DNA of 35,368 bases, taken from Streptomyces sp. PH10-H1. GTDB lineage: Bacteria; Actinomycetota; Actinomycetes; Streptomycetales; Streptomycetaceae. A program made the translations under genes and the position numbers. Shown in pieces: positions 6,866-14,947 of the stretch (positions are counted from its first letter, which is position 1; each line of letters opens with the position of its first letter). The stretch spans positions 1 to 35,368 of the forward strand of contig NZ_JASISZ010000078.1 of the NCBI RefSeq assembly GCF_030063355.1, written 5' to 3'. The notes beneath the pieces are model-generated. The model made no database searches, was not told where the DNA came from, and saw only the letters and a list, made by a program, of their open reading frames with translations.

Positions 6866-8462
6866 GGTTCGGCACGGGTACCTGCGACCGCGCCGGCACC
6901 GGCAGCGGGTCGGCCGCGCAGTTGGTGTCGTGCGCCGGAGCGGCCCCCGTGAGGAGGTACGTGTTGACGATGCCGTCCACGCACGCGTTCTTGTTCCGGT
7001 ACTGGCCGTGGTCGCCGCCGCCGGTGACCGTGACCAGCCGTGAGCCGCGCAGCGCCCGGTGTGCCGCCAGCGCCCCCTCGTAGTACGTCGCCGGGTCGTG
7101 CACGGAGTTGAGCATCAGGACGGTCGGCAATCCGGCGCCGGTGACCTTCACCCGGGGCGCGGGGGATGCCGGCCAGGCCGCACAGGTGGCGGCGAACGCG
7201 AGCTCCCGGGCTCCGGCGAGCGGGTAGGCCGCCGCGTCCTTGCCGCTGCGCCGCACCCAGTCGCCGATGTCGCGGGACCACGGGGTGTCGTTGCAGGTCA
7301 CCGAGAAGAACTCCGCGAGGAATCCGGCGCTGAGGTAGGAACCGAAGAGTTTCGCGACGAGTTTCCGCTCCGCCGGGGTCGCGCTGTCCCAGTGGTCCAG
7401 GGCGGTGAGCGCGGTGGCCAGCGCGGGGAAGCCGCCGGCGGCGTTGTACAGGGCCTGGATCGTGCCGTTGTCGAGCTGGTTGGGTCCCAGGACCAGTGAC
7501 CCGACGGTCAGCGGGTGGTCGTGGAGGGCGCTGCGCCGCGCTTCCCAGTGGGCCTTCACCTCGGCGGCGGTGGCGCCGTAGTGGTAGACGGAGTCGTACG
7601 TCGCGAGCCAGGGCAGGAAATCCTGCTCGAACCGGCGCTGGAAACTCATCGGCTGCCCTGACATGGCCGCCTCCCCGGTGCCGTTGAACGCGATGTTGCT
7701 GTCCAGGACGACACGTTCGACCCGGCGGGGGAACTCCGTCGCGTAGTAGGCGCCGATCGTCGTTGCGTAGGAGGGTCCGTAGTACGAGATCTGCTCAACG
7801 CCGAGCAGCGACCGGTACAGGTCCATGTCGCGGACGGTCTGGTCGGTCGTGATGTAGTGCAGCAGGTCACCGCTGCGGCGCAGGCAGCTGTCGGCCAACT
7901 GGCGTGAGCGGGCGAGGACCTGGCCGATGGCCGCGGGGGAGCGGTCGCGGAAGTCGCCGGCGAAGAACGACTGGAACTCCTCTTCCGTCTGGCACCGCAC
8001 CGGGGTACTGCGACCGAGCCCGCGCTGGTCGAAGCTCACGATGTCGTAGACCGCGGCCACCGCGGGCATGTCCTCCGCGAACGAGGCGGGCCGTCCCAGT
8101 CCCGATGCTCCCGGGCCTCCCGCGGCCATCATCAGCACCCCGCGCCGCCGCGCCGGGTCGTCCGCCCGGTGCCGGGACACCTCCACGGTGAGGTCGGCGC
8201 CGGTGCCGGGATGGTGCCAGTCGCGGGGGACGGTCATGGCCGCGCACTCCAGCGCCGAGCCGGGATCGCAGCGTCCCCAGTCGAGCCGCTGGTCCGCGTA
8301 GCGGGCGGGCACCGGCGGCTTCCGCTCCGCGGGCTGCACCGCCGCCGTAGGCACCGCCGCCGTAGGCACCGCCGCCGCGGGCAGCGCCGCGCCCGCCATC
8401 GCCGCCACTATTGCGCCGGATACGGCGGACACCTTCCACCGTGACATGCCGAACCTCAACAT
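6858..8462 (-). CDS. Secreted tripeptidyl-aminopeptidase-like alpha/beta hydrolase
   Basis: A 534-residue exported serine hydrolase. The ATG at 8462 has a perfect AGGAGG 5-6 bases upstream. A signal peptide fills residues 1-31 (basic MLRFGMSRWK, hydrophobic core, ALPAAA). The oxyanion loop is GGPGASG (115-121), followed by FDQRGLGRS (144-152). The nucleophile is S231 in GPSYA, the acid D456 in VHDPATYYEG, and the histidine H485 in GGDHGQY, so the triad is intact. Cys pairs suit an extracellular protein. The family includes the Streptomyces tripeptidyl aminopeptidases, which release tripeptides from secreted proteins. A 15-base repeat (8341-8370) encodes AVPTA twice after the signal peptide. 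Convergent with the toxin gene (8-base overlap). Confidence 0.92.
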   Translation of the reverse strand: MLRFGMSRWKVSAVSGAIVAAMAGAALPAAAVPTAAVPTAAVQPAERKPPVPARYADQRLDWGRCDPGSALECAAMTVPRDWHHPGTGADLTVEVSRHRADDPARRRGVLMMAAGGPGASGLGRPASFAEDMPAVAAVYDIVSFDQRGLGRSTPVRCQTEEEFQSFFAGDFRDRSPAAIGQVLARSRQLADSCLRRSGDLLHYITTDQTVRDMDLYRSLLGVEQISYYGPSYATTIGAYYATEFPRRVERVVLDSNIAFNGTGEAAMSGQPMSFQRRFEQDFLPWLATYDSVYHYGATAAEVKAHWEARRSALHDHPLTVGSLVLGPNQLDNGTIQALYNAAGGFPALATALTALDHWDSATPAERKLVAKLFGSYLSAGFLAEFFSVTCNDTPWSRDIGDWVRRSGKDAAAYPLAGARELAFAATCAAWPASPAPRVKVTGAGLPTVLMLNSVHDPATYYEGALAAHRALRGSRLVTVTGGGDHGQYRNKNACVDGIVNTYLLTGAAPAHDTNCAADPLPVPARSQVPVPNLS

Positions 8463-8720
8463 CGTTCCTCCTGGGGTGCGTTGGTATCGCACTCCTGATG
8501 ATCCGGTCCGCGAGGCGCGTGATCGATCCCGCTGGTACCCCTTCGCCGGTGGCACCAGTACCACCCCGCCGTCCCCGGTCCGACTCATGTCCGCCCGCGC
8601 ACCAGCGACCGGACCGGGGTCACCGCCGGTCGCGGTGATCACCCGCCTCGGTATCCTGCACCCCGACGCCGGCGAAGCACGCTCCGCGCCGCGCGCCCTG
8701 AAGGCCGCAGGAAAGGACCG

Positions 8721-9926
8721 GTGACTCCCGTGCCGAGCGCACAGAACAACCGTGACGTCTACATCGTCGACGCCGTCCGCACCCCCGTCGGAAAGTACGG
8801 CGGCGCGCTGTCCGGCGTCCGCCCCGACGACCTGGCCGCGCATGTCGTCAGGTCTCTGGTGGACCGTACGCCGGAGCTGGACCCGGCCCGGATCGACGAT
8901 GTCTTCTTCGGCAACGCCAACGGCGCGGGCGAGGAGAATCGCGATGTCGCGCGGATGGCCGTGCTGCTCGCGGGCCTGCCGGTCACTGTGCCGGGTGTGA
9001 CGGTCAACCGGCTGTGCGCGTCCGGTCTCGAAGCGGTGGTCCAGGCCTACCGGGCGGTCGCCCTCGGCGATGCCTCGATCGCCGTCGCGGGCGGCGTCGA
9101 ATCGATGAGCCGCGCTCCCTGGGTACTGCCCAAGCCCGAGCGCGCCTTCCCGGCCGGCCATCAGGAGATGTACTCCACCACCATCGGCTGGCGGATGGTC
9201 AACCGGCGCCATGAACCCGCGTGGACCGTGCCGCTGGGCGAGGGCGCGGAACTGATCGCCGACAAGCACGGCATCACCCGCGAGCAGCAGGACGCGTTCG
9301 CCGTCGCGAGCCATGAGAAGGCGGCGCGGGCCTGGCAGGACGGCCTGTACGACGCCGAGGTCGTCCCCGTGGACGGCACCACACTCGTGCGGGACGAGAC
9401 GATCCGCGACAACACCTCGCTGGAATCGCTGGCCAAGCTCAAGACGGTCTTCCGCGAGGGCGGTACCGTCACCGCGGGCAACGCCTCGCCGCTCAACGAC
9501 GGCGCCGCCGCCCTCCTGATCACCGACGCGGCGGGGCTGGCGGCCACCGGCCGCGAACCGCTGGCGCGCATCCGGGCCGGCGCCGTCTCCGGCATCGCGC
9601 CGCAGTACTTCGGTCTCGGCCCGGTGGAGGCCGTCAACCGGGCACTGGCGCGGGGCGGACGGGGCTTCGGCGATCTGCGCACCTTCGAACTCAACGAAGC
9701 GTTCGCCGCCCAGGCCCTGGGCTGCTTCGCCGAGTGGCCCGGCCTCGATCCGTCGATCGTCAATCCGCGCGGCGGCGCCATCGCCATCGGCCACCCGCTC
9801 GGGGCGTCCGGTGCCCGGATCGCCGGCGCCGTCGCCCATCAGCTCAAGGCCGCAGGCGCCGGTACCGGCCTCGCCGCACTGTGCATCGGGGTGGGCCAGG
9901 GCCTCGCCCTGGTACTGGAGCGCTGA
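8721..9926 (+). CDS. Acetyl-CoA acyltransferase (thiolase)
   Basis: A 401-residue cytoplasmic thiolase that condenses or cleaves acyl-CoA. The catalytic residues are all visible: C99 in VNRLCASGLEAV (acyl acceptor), H358 in GGAIAIGHPLGASGAR, and C388 in ALCIGVGQGLALVLER. The start DVYIVDAVRTPVGKYGGALS and the segment GNANGAGEENRDVARMA suggest the PcaF-like branch (3-oxoadipyl-CoA thiolase), but there are no other aromatic-degradation genes nearby, so it could equally serve fatty-acid beta-oxidation. The GTG at 8721 has GAAAGGA 7 bases upstream. It stands alone and ends in a shared terminator with the convergent VOC gene. Confidence 0.93.
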   Translation: MTPVPSAQNNRDVYIVDAVRTPVGKYGGALSGVRPDDLAAHVVRSLVDRTPELDPARIDDVFFGNANGAGEENRDVARMAVLLAGLPVTVPGVTVNRLCASGLEAVVQAYRAVALGDASIAVAGGVESMSRAPWVLPKPERAFPAGHQEMYSTTIGWRMVNRRHEPAWTVPLGEGAELIADKHGITREQQDAFAVASHEKAARAWQDGLYDAEVVPVDGTTLVRDETIRDNTSLESLAKLKTVFREGGTVTAGNASPLNDGAAALLITDAAGLAATGREPLARIRAGAVSGIAPQYFGLGPVEAVNRALARGGRGFGDLRTFELNEAFAAQALGCFAEWPGLDPSIVNPRGGAIAIGHPLGASGARIAGAVAHQLKAAGAGTGLAALCIGVGQGLALVLER

Positions 9927-9987
9927 GATGTCCGGCGCATCGCGGATGTCCGGCGCGTCCTGCGAAGCCGGCACGCGCGTCCGGGGC

Positions 9988-10008
9988 CCGCTCCCCCCGT
10001 GGGAGCGG
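9988..10008. terminator. Bidirectional hairpin terminator
   Basis: CCGCTCCC, loop CCCGT, GGGAGCGG: an 8-bp perfect stem between the convergent thiolase (+) and VOC (-) genes. It has no U-tract, as is usual in Streptomyces. Just upstream, GATGTCCGGCGC occurs twice in close succession (9927-9958). Confidence 0.65.
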
Positions 10009-10054
10009 AAACCGGCGCACGCGTGCGCCAGCCGATGGGCAGGCCGGCAATCGG

Positions 10055-10846
10055 TCAGGCCGTCGCGGGGATCACCGGGGTGAGCAGGGCGAACTGGGCG
10101 CCCGCCGGGTCCAGCAGCATGGCCAGCCGGCCGACCTCGGGTGCGTCGTCCGGCGGCATGATGACGGTGGCGCCGCGCCCGACGGCCGTGGCGAAGGCCG
10201 CGTCACAGTCCGGCGTCGCGAAGACCGGGTGCCAGTTCGGTGTGCCCGCGGGCCCGCTGCTCCCCGGGAACAGCTCCATGAGGCCGCCGTGCTGCGCTTC
10301 GACGCCGCCGCAGGACGGAGTGATGAGGGTGTACGTCATGCCCGGCATCGTTGCGTCCTCGTAGTCCCAGGCGAAGACCTGCTGGTAGAAGCTCTTCGCC
10401 CCGGCCGTGTCGGTGGTGTGCAGCTCGACCCAGTACAGGGTGTTGTCGACGCCCGCCAGCTCGAAGCCCTGCATCTCGCCGGGCTGCCAGACGGCGAACT
10501 GGGCGCCGGACGGGTCGGAGAAGTGGGCCATCCGGCCCGCGGGGAAGACGTCGGACGGTTCGGACCGGACGGTGCCACCGGCCTGTTCGACCGCCTTGGC
10601 GGTGGCGTCCGCGTCAGGGGTGTGGAAGTACGCCGTCCAGGACGGGTTCGCGCCCTCATCGAGCCCGCCGATGGCGCCGACGTTCTTGCCGTCGAGCTGG
10701 AGCATTCCGTAGCCGCCCGCGTCCGGTCCCATGGACTCGAACTGCCATCCGAACACGGCGTTGTAGAAGGCGGCGGACGCCGGGATGTCGCGGCTGCCGA
10801 GGTCGATCCAGGTCGGTGCACCCGGGACGAAGTTGGTGGTGAGCAT
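10055..10846 (-). CDS. Two-domain VOC-family protein
   Basis: A 263-residue protein made of two vicinal-oxygen-chelate units. The first (residues 1-125) reads PTWIDLGSRDIPASAAFYNAVFGW ... MAHFSDPSGAQFAVWQP; the second (130-263) reads LYWVELHTTDTAGAKSFYQQVFAW ... LAMLLDPAGAQFALLTP. Such tandem proteins are annotated as hydroxylase or glyoxalase-like in actinomycetes and probably bind a small ligand; no substrate is known. GGAGGA lies 7 bases before the ATG at 10846. Divergent from the GH105 operon, across a 377-base intergenic region that contains that operon's promoter. Confidence 0.9.
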   Translation of the reverse strand: MLTTNFVPGAPTWIDLGSRDIPASAAFYNAVFGWQFESMGPDAGGYGMLQLDGKNVGAIGGLDEGANPSWTAYFHTPDADATAKAVEQAGGTVRSEPSDVFPAGRMAHFSDPSGAQFAVWQPGEMQGFELAGVDNTLYWVELHTTDTAGAKSFYQQVFAWDYEDATMPGMTYTLITPSCGGVEAQHGGLMELFPGSSGPAGTPNWHPVFATPDCDAAFATAVGRGATVIMPPDDAPEVGRLAMLLDPAGAQFALLTPVIPATA

Positions 10847-11021
10847 GGGGTGATCCTCCAACGTGCGCTGTGAGCGATGGGGCTTGCGAAGAGGTAGACC
10901 GGGCGGGGCCGCAGAACTCATCGGTCTCCCGCGGTGCAATCGGCGAGACGTCCATTCCCATCCTGCGGGACGGGCGACCACCCCGCACGCCGCGTATCTG
11001 GCGACTTGGGTTCTTGGTGAT

Positions 11022-11039
11022 ACATCCGATATCTGATGT
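11022..11039. promoter_or_regulatory. Imperfect palindrome, possible operator upstream of GH105
   Basis: ACATCCGATATCTGATGT is self-complementary at 8 of 9 base pairs and is AT-rich against the surrounding sequence. It lies about 90 bases upstream of the predicted -35 box of the GH105 operon and 176 bases upstream of the VOC start. Its size and symmetry suit a dimeric regulator such as a GntR- or LacI-type sugar-acid repressor, but no such gene is in this window. Confidence 0.45.
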
Positions 11040-11129
11040 CTGGCATGTCCGAATCATCGACGGCGCGCAGTGGTGGCTCAAGGGCTGAGATCCAGCAAGT
11101 ACTAGATTCATCGATAATTGTTAGGCTTC

Positions 11130-11157
11130 TTGACAGATGAAACACCGCTGCTACATT
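11130..11157 (+). promoter_or_regulatory. Sigma-70 (HrdB-type) promoter of the GH105 operon
   Basis: A consensus -35 TTGACA at 11130-11135 and -10 TACATT at 11152-11157, 16 bases apart. The leader before the GH105 ATG would be about 60 bases. This is one of the best promoter matches in the window, and it lies in an AT-rich patch. Confidence 0.7.
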
Positions 11158-11223
11158 CCGCTCAAAGGTCCAACCTTTATGGCCTGACCGACCCCGCTGC
11201 AGGGGACCCAGGGTGAGGGGATC

Positions 11224-12567
11224 ATGAACGGAAAACGCGCTCTGACGGTCTTAGTCATGGCCTGCGCCGCACTCGCGCTCGACGTGCCGGCATCTTCGAC
11301 CGCTTCCGGACCGGCGTCCGGACCCGCTTCCGCACCGGCCTCCACGCCGGCTTTCGCACCGGCCTCCACGCCGGCTTTCGCACCGGCCTCCACGCCGGCT
11401 TTCGCACCGGCCTCCTCGGCCGCCGGCGGCCCCAACCTCGATTCGCTCACCGTCGGCACGGGCACGTCCACCACCGACTGGTCGGTGGCCATGACCGACT
11501 CGACGATGGCGCGCTACACCCCGAGCACGATCGGCGGCTGGTCGTATCAGGTCGGGCTCTACCTCTACGGCCAGTACTTGGTCTACCAGCGCACCCACAA
11601 CCCGGCGGACCTGGCGTACATCAAGAGCTGGGTGGACCGGTTCGTCGACAGCAACGGGAACATCGGCCAGAGCTTCAACAACCTCGACAGCATGCTCGCC
11701 GGCCGACTGCTGGTGATCATGCACCACGAGACCGGACTGGCGCGCTACAAGACCGCTGCGACCAAGATCCGCAACCGCCTCAACAGCTACTCCCGCACCT
11801 CCGACGGCGGGTTCTGGCATGCCGACTCCGCCAGCCGGGCCCACCAGTTGTGGGGCGACGGCACGTTCATGGTCAACCCGTTCCTCGTCGAATACGGGCA
11901 GGAGTTCAACGACGCCACCTACGCCAACGACGAGACCACCAAACAGCTGGTGGTCTACGGCTCCCATCTCCAGCAGACGAGCGGCCTGCTCCGGCACGCC
12001 TACGACGAGTCCAAGTCCGCGAGTTGGGCGGACCCGGCCAGGGGTCTGGCGCCGGAGGTCTGGTGCCGCGCGGTCGGCTGGTACGGCATGGCGTCCATCG
12101 ACGTACTGGACACCGTCCCGGCGAACCAGCCGCGGCGGGCACAGCTCCTGACGATCCTGCGCAACCTCGCGGCCGGGATCGAGCGCTACCAGGACCCGGC
12201 CACCGGGCGTTGGTTCCAGGTGGTCGACAAGGGCTCCCGCCCCGACGACTGGACCGAGACCTCCTGCTCGAGCATGTTCACCTTCACCCTGTCGCGGGCG
12301 GTGGAGAAGGGCTACATCGACCCGCACTACGCGACGGTGGCCCAGCGCGGCTACCAGGGCGTTCTCGCCAAGGTCTCCCTGGGAAGCGATGGGCGCACCA
12401 ATCTCGCCGACATCTCGATCGGCACCAACGTCGGGAACTACGCCTACTACACCGGACGCGCCCGGGCCACGAACGACTTCCACGGACTCGGCGCCTTCCT
12501 GATCATGAACGAGCAGCTCCGGAAGACCGCGAACAGCGGATCACCAGCAGCTGATGGGGTGATGTGA
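11224..12567 (+). CDS. Secreted GH105 unsaturated rhamnogalacturonyl hydrolase
   Basis: A 447-residue exported enzyme that should remove the 4,5-unsaturated galacturonyl residue left on oligosaccharides by rhamnogalacturonan lyase. The (alpha/alpha)6-barrel landmarks are GWSYQVGLYLYGQYLVYQ, LAYIKSWVDRFVD, FNNLDSMLAGRLL, the active-site LWGDGTFMVNPFLVEYG, and WCRAVGWYGMASIDVLD. A signal peptide covers residues 1-24. Residues 25-65 are a low-complexity linker made by repeats (see 11341-11412). Codon 10 (11251-11253) is TTA, the rare leucine codon read only by the bldA tRNA, so translation is probably linked to development. The stop overlaps the start of the next small ORF (TGATG). The family is usually intracellular or secreted at about 370-400 residues; the extra length here is the linker. 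Confidence 0.9.
   Translation: MNGKRALTVLVMACAALALDVPASSTASGPASGPASAPASTPAFAPASTPAFAPASTPAFAPASSAAGGPNLDSLTVGTGTSTTDWSVAMTDSTMARYTPSTIGGWSYQVGLYLYGQYLVYQRTHNPADLAYIKSWVDRFVDSNGNIGQSFNNLDSMLAGRLLVIMHHETGLARYKTAATKIRNRLNSYSRTSDGGFWHADSASRAHQLWGDGTFMVNPFLVEYGQEFNDATYANDETTKQLVVYGSHLQQTSGLLRHAYDESKSASWADPARGLAPEVWCRAVGWYGMASIDVLDTVPANQPRRAQLLTILRNLAAGIERYQDPATGRWFQVVDKGSRPDDWTETSCSSMFTFTLSRAVEKGYIDPHYATVAQRGYQGVLAKVSLGSDGRTNLADISIGTNVGNYAYYTGRARATNDFHGLGAFLIMNEQLRKTANSGSPAADGVM
11251..11253 (+). promoter_or_regulatory. TTA codon (bldA control), codon 10 of GH105
   Basis: The in-frame leucine codon TTA within GTC-TTA-GTC. In Streptomyces TTA codons are rare and are read only by the developmentally regulated bldA tRNA. 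I found only two others in genes of this window, at 21207 and 32865. Confidence 0.85.
11341..11412 (+). repeat. Three perfect 24-bp in-frame repeats in the GH105 linker
   Basis: Units start at 11341, 11365 and 11389 and are identical. Each encodes S-T-P-A-F-A-P-A, giving an (ASTPAFAP) linker after the signal peptide. Degenerate relatives (ASGPASGPASAP) lie just upstream at about 11305-11340. A repeat unit divisible by three allows length change without a frameshift. Confidence 0.92.
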
Positions 12568-12710
12568 TGAGGAGAATCGCCGTCCTCCTCCGCAATGCCG
12601 TGGGCGCCTATGCGGAGTGGACGGTGAACGCCGGGGCGAACACGATCCGCGCCGCGGCGACCACCGCGGACGGCTGCCCCAACCTCGACTACCTGGACGG
12701 TCCGGCATGA
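12567..12710 (+). pseudogene. 47-codon remnant of a CBM35 module
   Basis: A short ORF that overlaps the GH105 stop (TGATG at 12565-12569) and the next gene's start (ATGA at 12707-12710). Its protein contains NAVGAYAEWTVNAG and ANTIRAAATTADGCPNLDYLD. Both pieces closely match the C-terminal CBM35 of the downstream enzyme (NAAGAYAELTVNA and GANTVRVTATTADGAANLDYLD), but the roughly 55 residues between them are missing. It is therefore the collapsed end of a carbohydrate-binding module, probably the tail of an enzyme once encoded here. The short N-terminus MRRIAVLLR is not a signal peptide. Translation may continue through it to keep the flanking genes coupled. Confidence 0.75.
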
Positions 12711-14878
12711 ACAGGAGACTGACCGCACGAATGCTGGCGGTGGTCGCGCTGATCCTCAGCGCGCTGCTGCTGCCCGGCACGGCGCGCGCCGACCTGCAGC
12801 ACCCGCGGCAGGACTTCCTGCGCGGCTCGACCGCCGGGCTGTTCCTGCACTGGGGCGAGCGCACGGCCCCGGCGCACACCAGTTGCAGCCAGTGGGAGTC
12901 CGACGTCACCAACGGCGGATGGACCCCGGACTACTGGATCAACGAGGCGCAGAAGCTGCACGTCCAGTACCTCGTCCTCGCCTCCTTCCACAGCAGGCTC
13001 GGCTACGCCCGGCCGTGGCCGTCGGCGATCCCGGGCAGCTGCAGCACCAAGCGCGACTTCCTCGGCGAGCTGATCACCGCCGCGAGCGCGAAGGGGCTCA
13101 AGGTCATCCTCTATATGACCGACGATCCCCAGTGGCATGCCGAGGGCGGCCACGAGTGGCTCGATTCGGGCGCGTACTCCTCGTACAAGGGGAAGACCGT
13201 CGACCTCAGCACGCGCGACGGCTTCGGACAGTTCAGTTACGACAACTTCTTCGAGGTGATGAACCGATATCCGACGCTGGGCGGTTTCTGGATCGACAAC
13301 GACAACCAGTACTGGCTCGACCACAACCTCTACGAGCAGATCTACCAGCAGCGCCCGAGCTACACGATCAGCAACAACAACGAAGACACGCCGATCATGG
13401 ACATGATCAGCAATGAGCAGAAGACCGGCATGACCCCGTCGTACGACTACCCGCAGGCGGTCTACACCGCGCAGCCGCGGCTGACGGAGGCGGACTTCAA
13501 ACTCCCCTCCACCGGCGCCTGGTGGTACGACGGCAGCAACCCGTCCGTCGACAAGATGCTCACCCTCGGCCGGCTGATCACCAACGCCGGATCCTCGGTC
13601 AAGGCACTGATGGCCGAGACCGCTCAGGTCAACGGCAAATTCCCCTCGAATCAGGAGGCGTTCAACACCTTCGCCAACACCTACCTCGCCCCGATCTGGG
13701 AATCCCTCCACGGCGACGAGGGCGGCGGCTACATGTACGGCGGCCTGCAGCCGGGCTTCTGGAACGACGGCGCGCACGGCGTCACCACCATCAGCAAGGC
13801 CAACCCCGACCTGCACTACATCCATGTCCTCACCCCGCCGACCACCGGCACCCTGAAGATCCGCGACAACGGCTACCGGATCTCCCAGGTCACCAACCTC
13901 CGCACCGGCGCGTCCATCCCGTTCGCCCAGGGCGGCGGCACGCTGACGCTGACCGGACTGGGCGGCTGGGACCCCTACGACACCGTTTTCAAGGTCACCA
14001 GTGACGGCCGGACGGGCATGTACCCACCGTCCTCGTACACGGTGAGTGCCAGCGCCTCGGCGAGCGGCCACAGCGCCGCCGCGGCGGCCGACGGCAGCTA
14101 TCTGACGTACTGGGACAACAACAAGACGCTGCCGGTCAACGTCACCTACGACCTCGGCTCGGCGAAGACCGTGAAGTATCTGGGCCTCAACCAGCGGGAG
14201 GACTCGGTGAGTTACAACCGGTCCGCCACCGAGACCTCGGCCCGGATCCATGCCTACAAGGTCCTGGAGAGCGCCGACGGCTCCACCTGGACCACAGTGA
14301 AGACCGGCAACCTGCCCAACCACCGCGGTGTCGCCTTCATCGACGTCCCCTCCGCCGCCACCCGCTATGTCCGCCTGGAGGTGGACTCCACCTACGCCGC
14401 CTCCACCGACACCGCACGCTACAAACTGCTGCGGCTCGACGAGACCTGGCTCGGCTCGGCCTACGCCACCGCGAGCGGGGGCGGCACCGGCACGACGACC
14501 CGCTACGAGGCGGAGAGCGGGACGATCTCGGCCGGCGGCACGGTCGACACCAACCACCTCAACTACTCGGGCACCGGCTTCGTGAACACCGCCAACGCGG
14601 CGGGCGCCTACGCGGAGCTGACGGTGAACGCCCCGGCCGCCGGGAACGCGTCGCTGACGCTGCGCTACGCCAACGGGACCACCGCCGACCGCCCCGCGGA
14701 CGTCGCCGTCAACGGCGTCACCGTCTCCGCCGCCCGGTCCTTCCCCGCCACCGGCAACTGGGACACCTGGGCGGATTCGACGCTGAACGTGCCGCTCACG
14801 GCGGGCGCCAACACGGTGCGGGTGACGGCCACCACGGCGGACGGTGCGGCGAATCTGGACTATCTGGACGTGAGTTAG
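12707..14878 (+). CDS. Secreted GH29-like alpha-L-fucosidase with CBM32-like and CBM35 modules
   Basis: A 723-residue exported enzyme. Residues 1-28 are a signal peptide (ALILSALLLPGTARA). The catalytic domain (30-430) has GH29-type marks: GLFLHWGE, QKLHVQYLVLASFHS, GLKVILYMTDDPQWH, and the strand GGFWIDNDNQYW whose D197 takes the place of the GH29 nucleophile (family motif WxDG; here WIDN). Residues 445-590 form an F5/8-type-C (CBM32-like) fold (VTYDLGSAKTVKYLGLNQRED ... ATRYVRLEV), and 600-723 a CBM35 (TRYEAESGTISAGG ... ANLDYLDVS). The fucosidase label is by similarity; with GH105 as operon partner the substrate may be a pectin side chain. The start overlaps the CBM35 remnant (ATGA). An upstream start would lack the signal peptide. 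Confidence 0.8.
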   Translation: MNRRLTARMLAVVALILSALLLPGTARADLQHPRQDFLRGSTAGLFLHWGERTAPAHTSCSQWESDVTNGGWTPDYWINEAQKLHVQYLVLASFHSRLGYARPWPSAIPGSCSTKRDFLGELITAASAKGLKVILYMTDDPQWHAEGGHEWLDSGAYSSYKGKTVDLSTRDGFGQFSYDNFFEVMNRYPTLGGFWIDNDNQYWLDHNLYEQIYQQRPSYTISNNNEDTPIMDMISNEQKTGMTPSYDYPQAVYTAQPRLTEADFKLPSTGAWWYDGSNPSVDKMLTLGRLITNAGSSVKALMAETAQVNGKFPSNQEAFNTFANTYLAPIWESLHGDEGGGYMYGGLQPGFWNDGAHGVTTISKANPDLHYIHVLTPPTTGTLKIRDNGYRISQVTNLRTGASIPFAQGGGTLTLTGLGGWDPYDTVFKVTSDGRTGMYPPSSYTVSASASASGHSAAAAADGSYLTYWDNNKTLPVNVTYDLGSAKTVKYLGLNQREDSVSYNRSATETSARIHAYKVLESADGSTWTTVKTGNLPNHRGVAFIDVPSAATRYVRLEVDSTYAASTDTARYKLLRLDETWLGSAYATASGGGTGTTTRYEAESGTISAGGTVDTNHLNYSGTGFVNTANAAGAYAELTVNAPAAGNASLTLRYANGTTADRPADVAVNGVTVSAARSFPATGNWDTWADSTLNVPLTAGANTVRVTATTADGAANLDYLDVS

Positions 14879-14899
14879 TCCTCGCGTCACAGGAGGCTC

Positions 14900-14926
14900 C
14901 CGGGGCCCTTGACAACAGGGCCCCGG
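14900..14926. terminator. Bidirectional terminator hairpin
   Basis: CCGGGGCCCT, 7-base loop TGACAAC, AGGGCCCCGG: a perfect 10-bp stem 21 bases after the GH29-like stop and 21 bases before the end of the convergent DUF1772 gene. It serves both. Confidence 0.8.
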
Positions 14927-14947
14927 ACGGATCCGGCGCCCGGCCGG

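Noticed and set aside
8463..9974. N-terminal 500-codon extension of the minus-strand hydrolase frame
   Set aside because: It is antisense to the thiolase; the true start at 8462 has AGGAGG and a signal peptide.
12689..14890. 733-codon minus-strand frame
   Set aside because: It is the exact antisense of the GH29-like gene, a common artefact in high-GC3 DNA.
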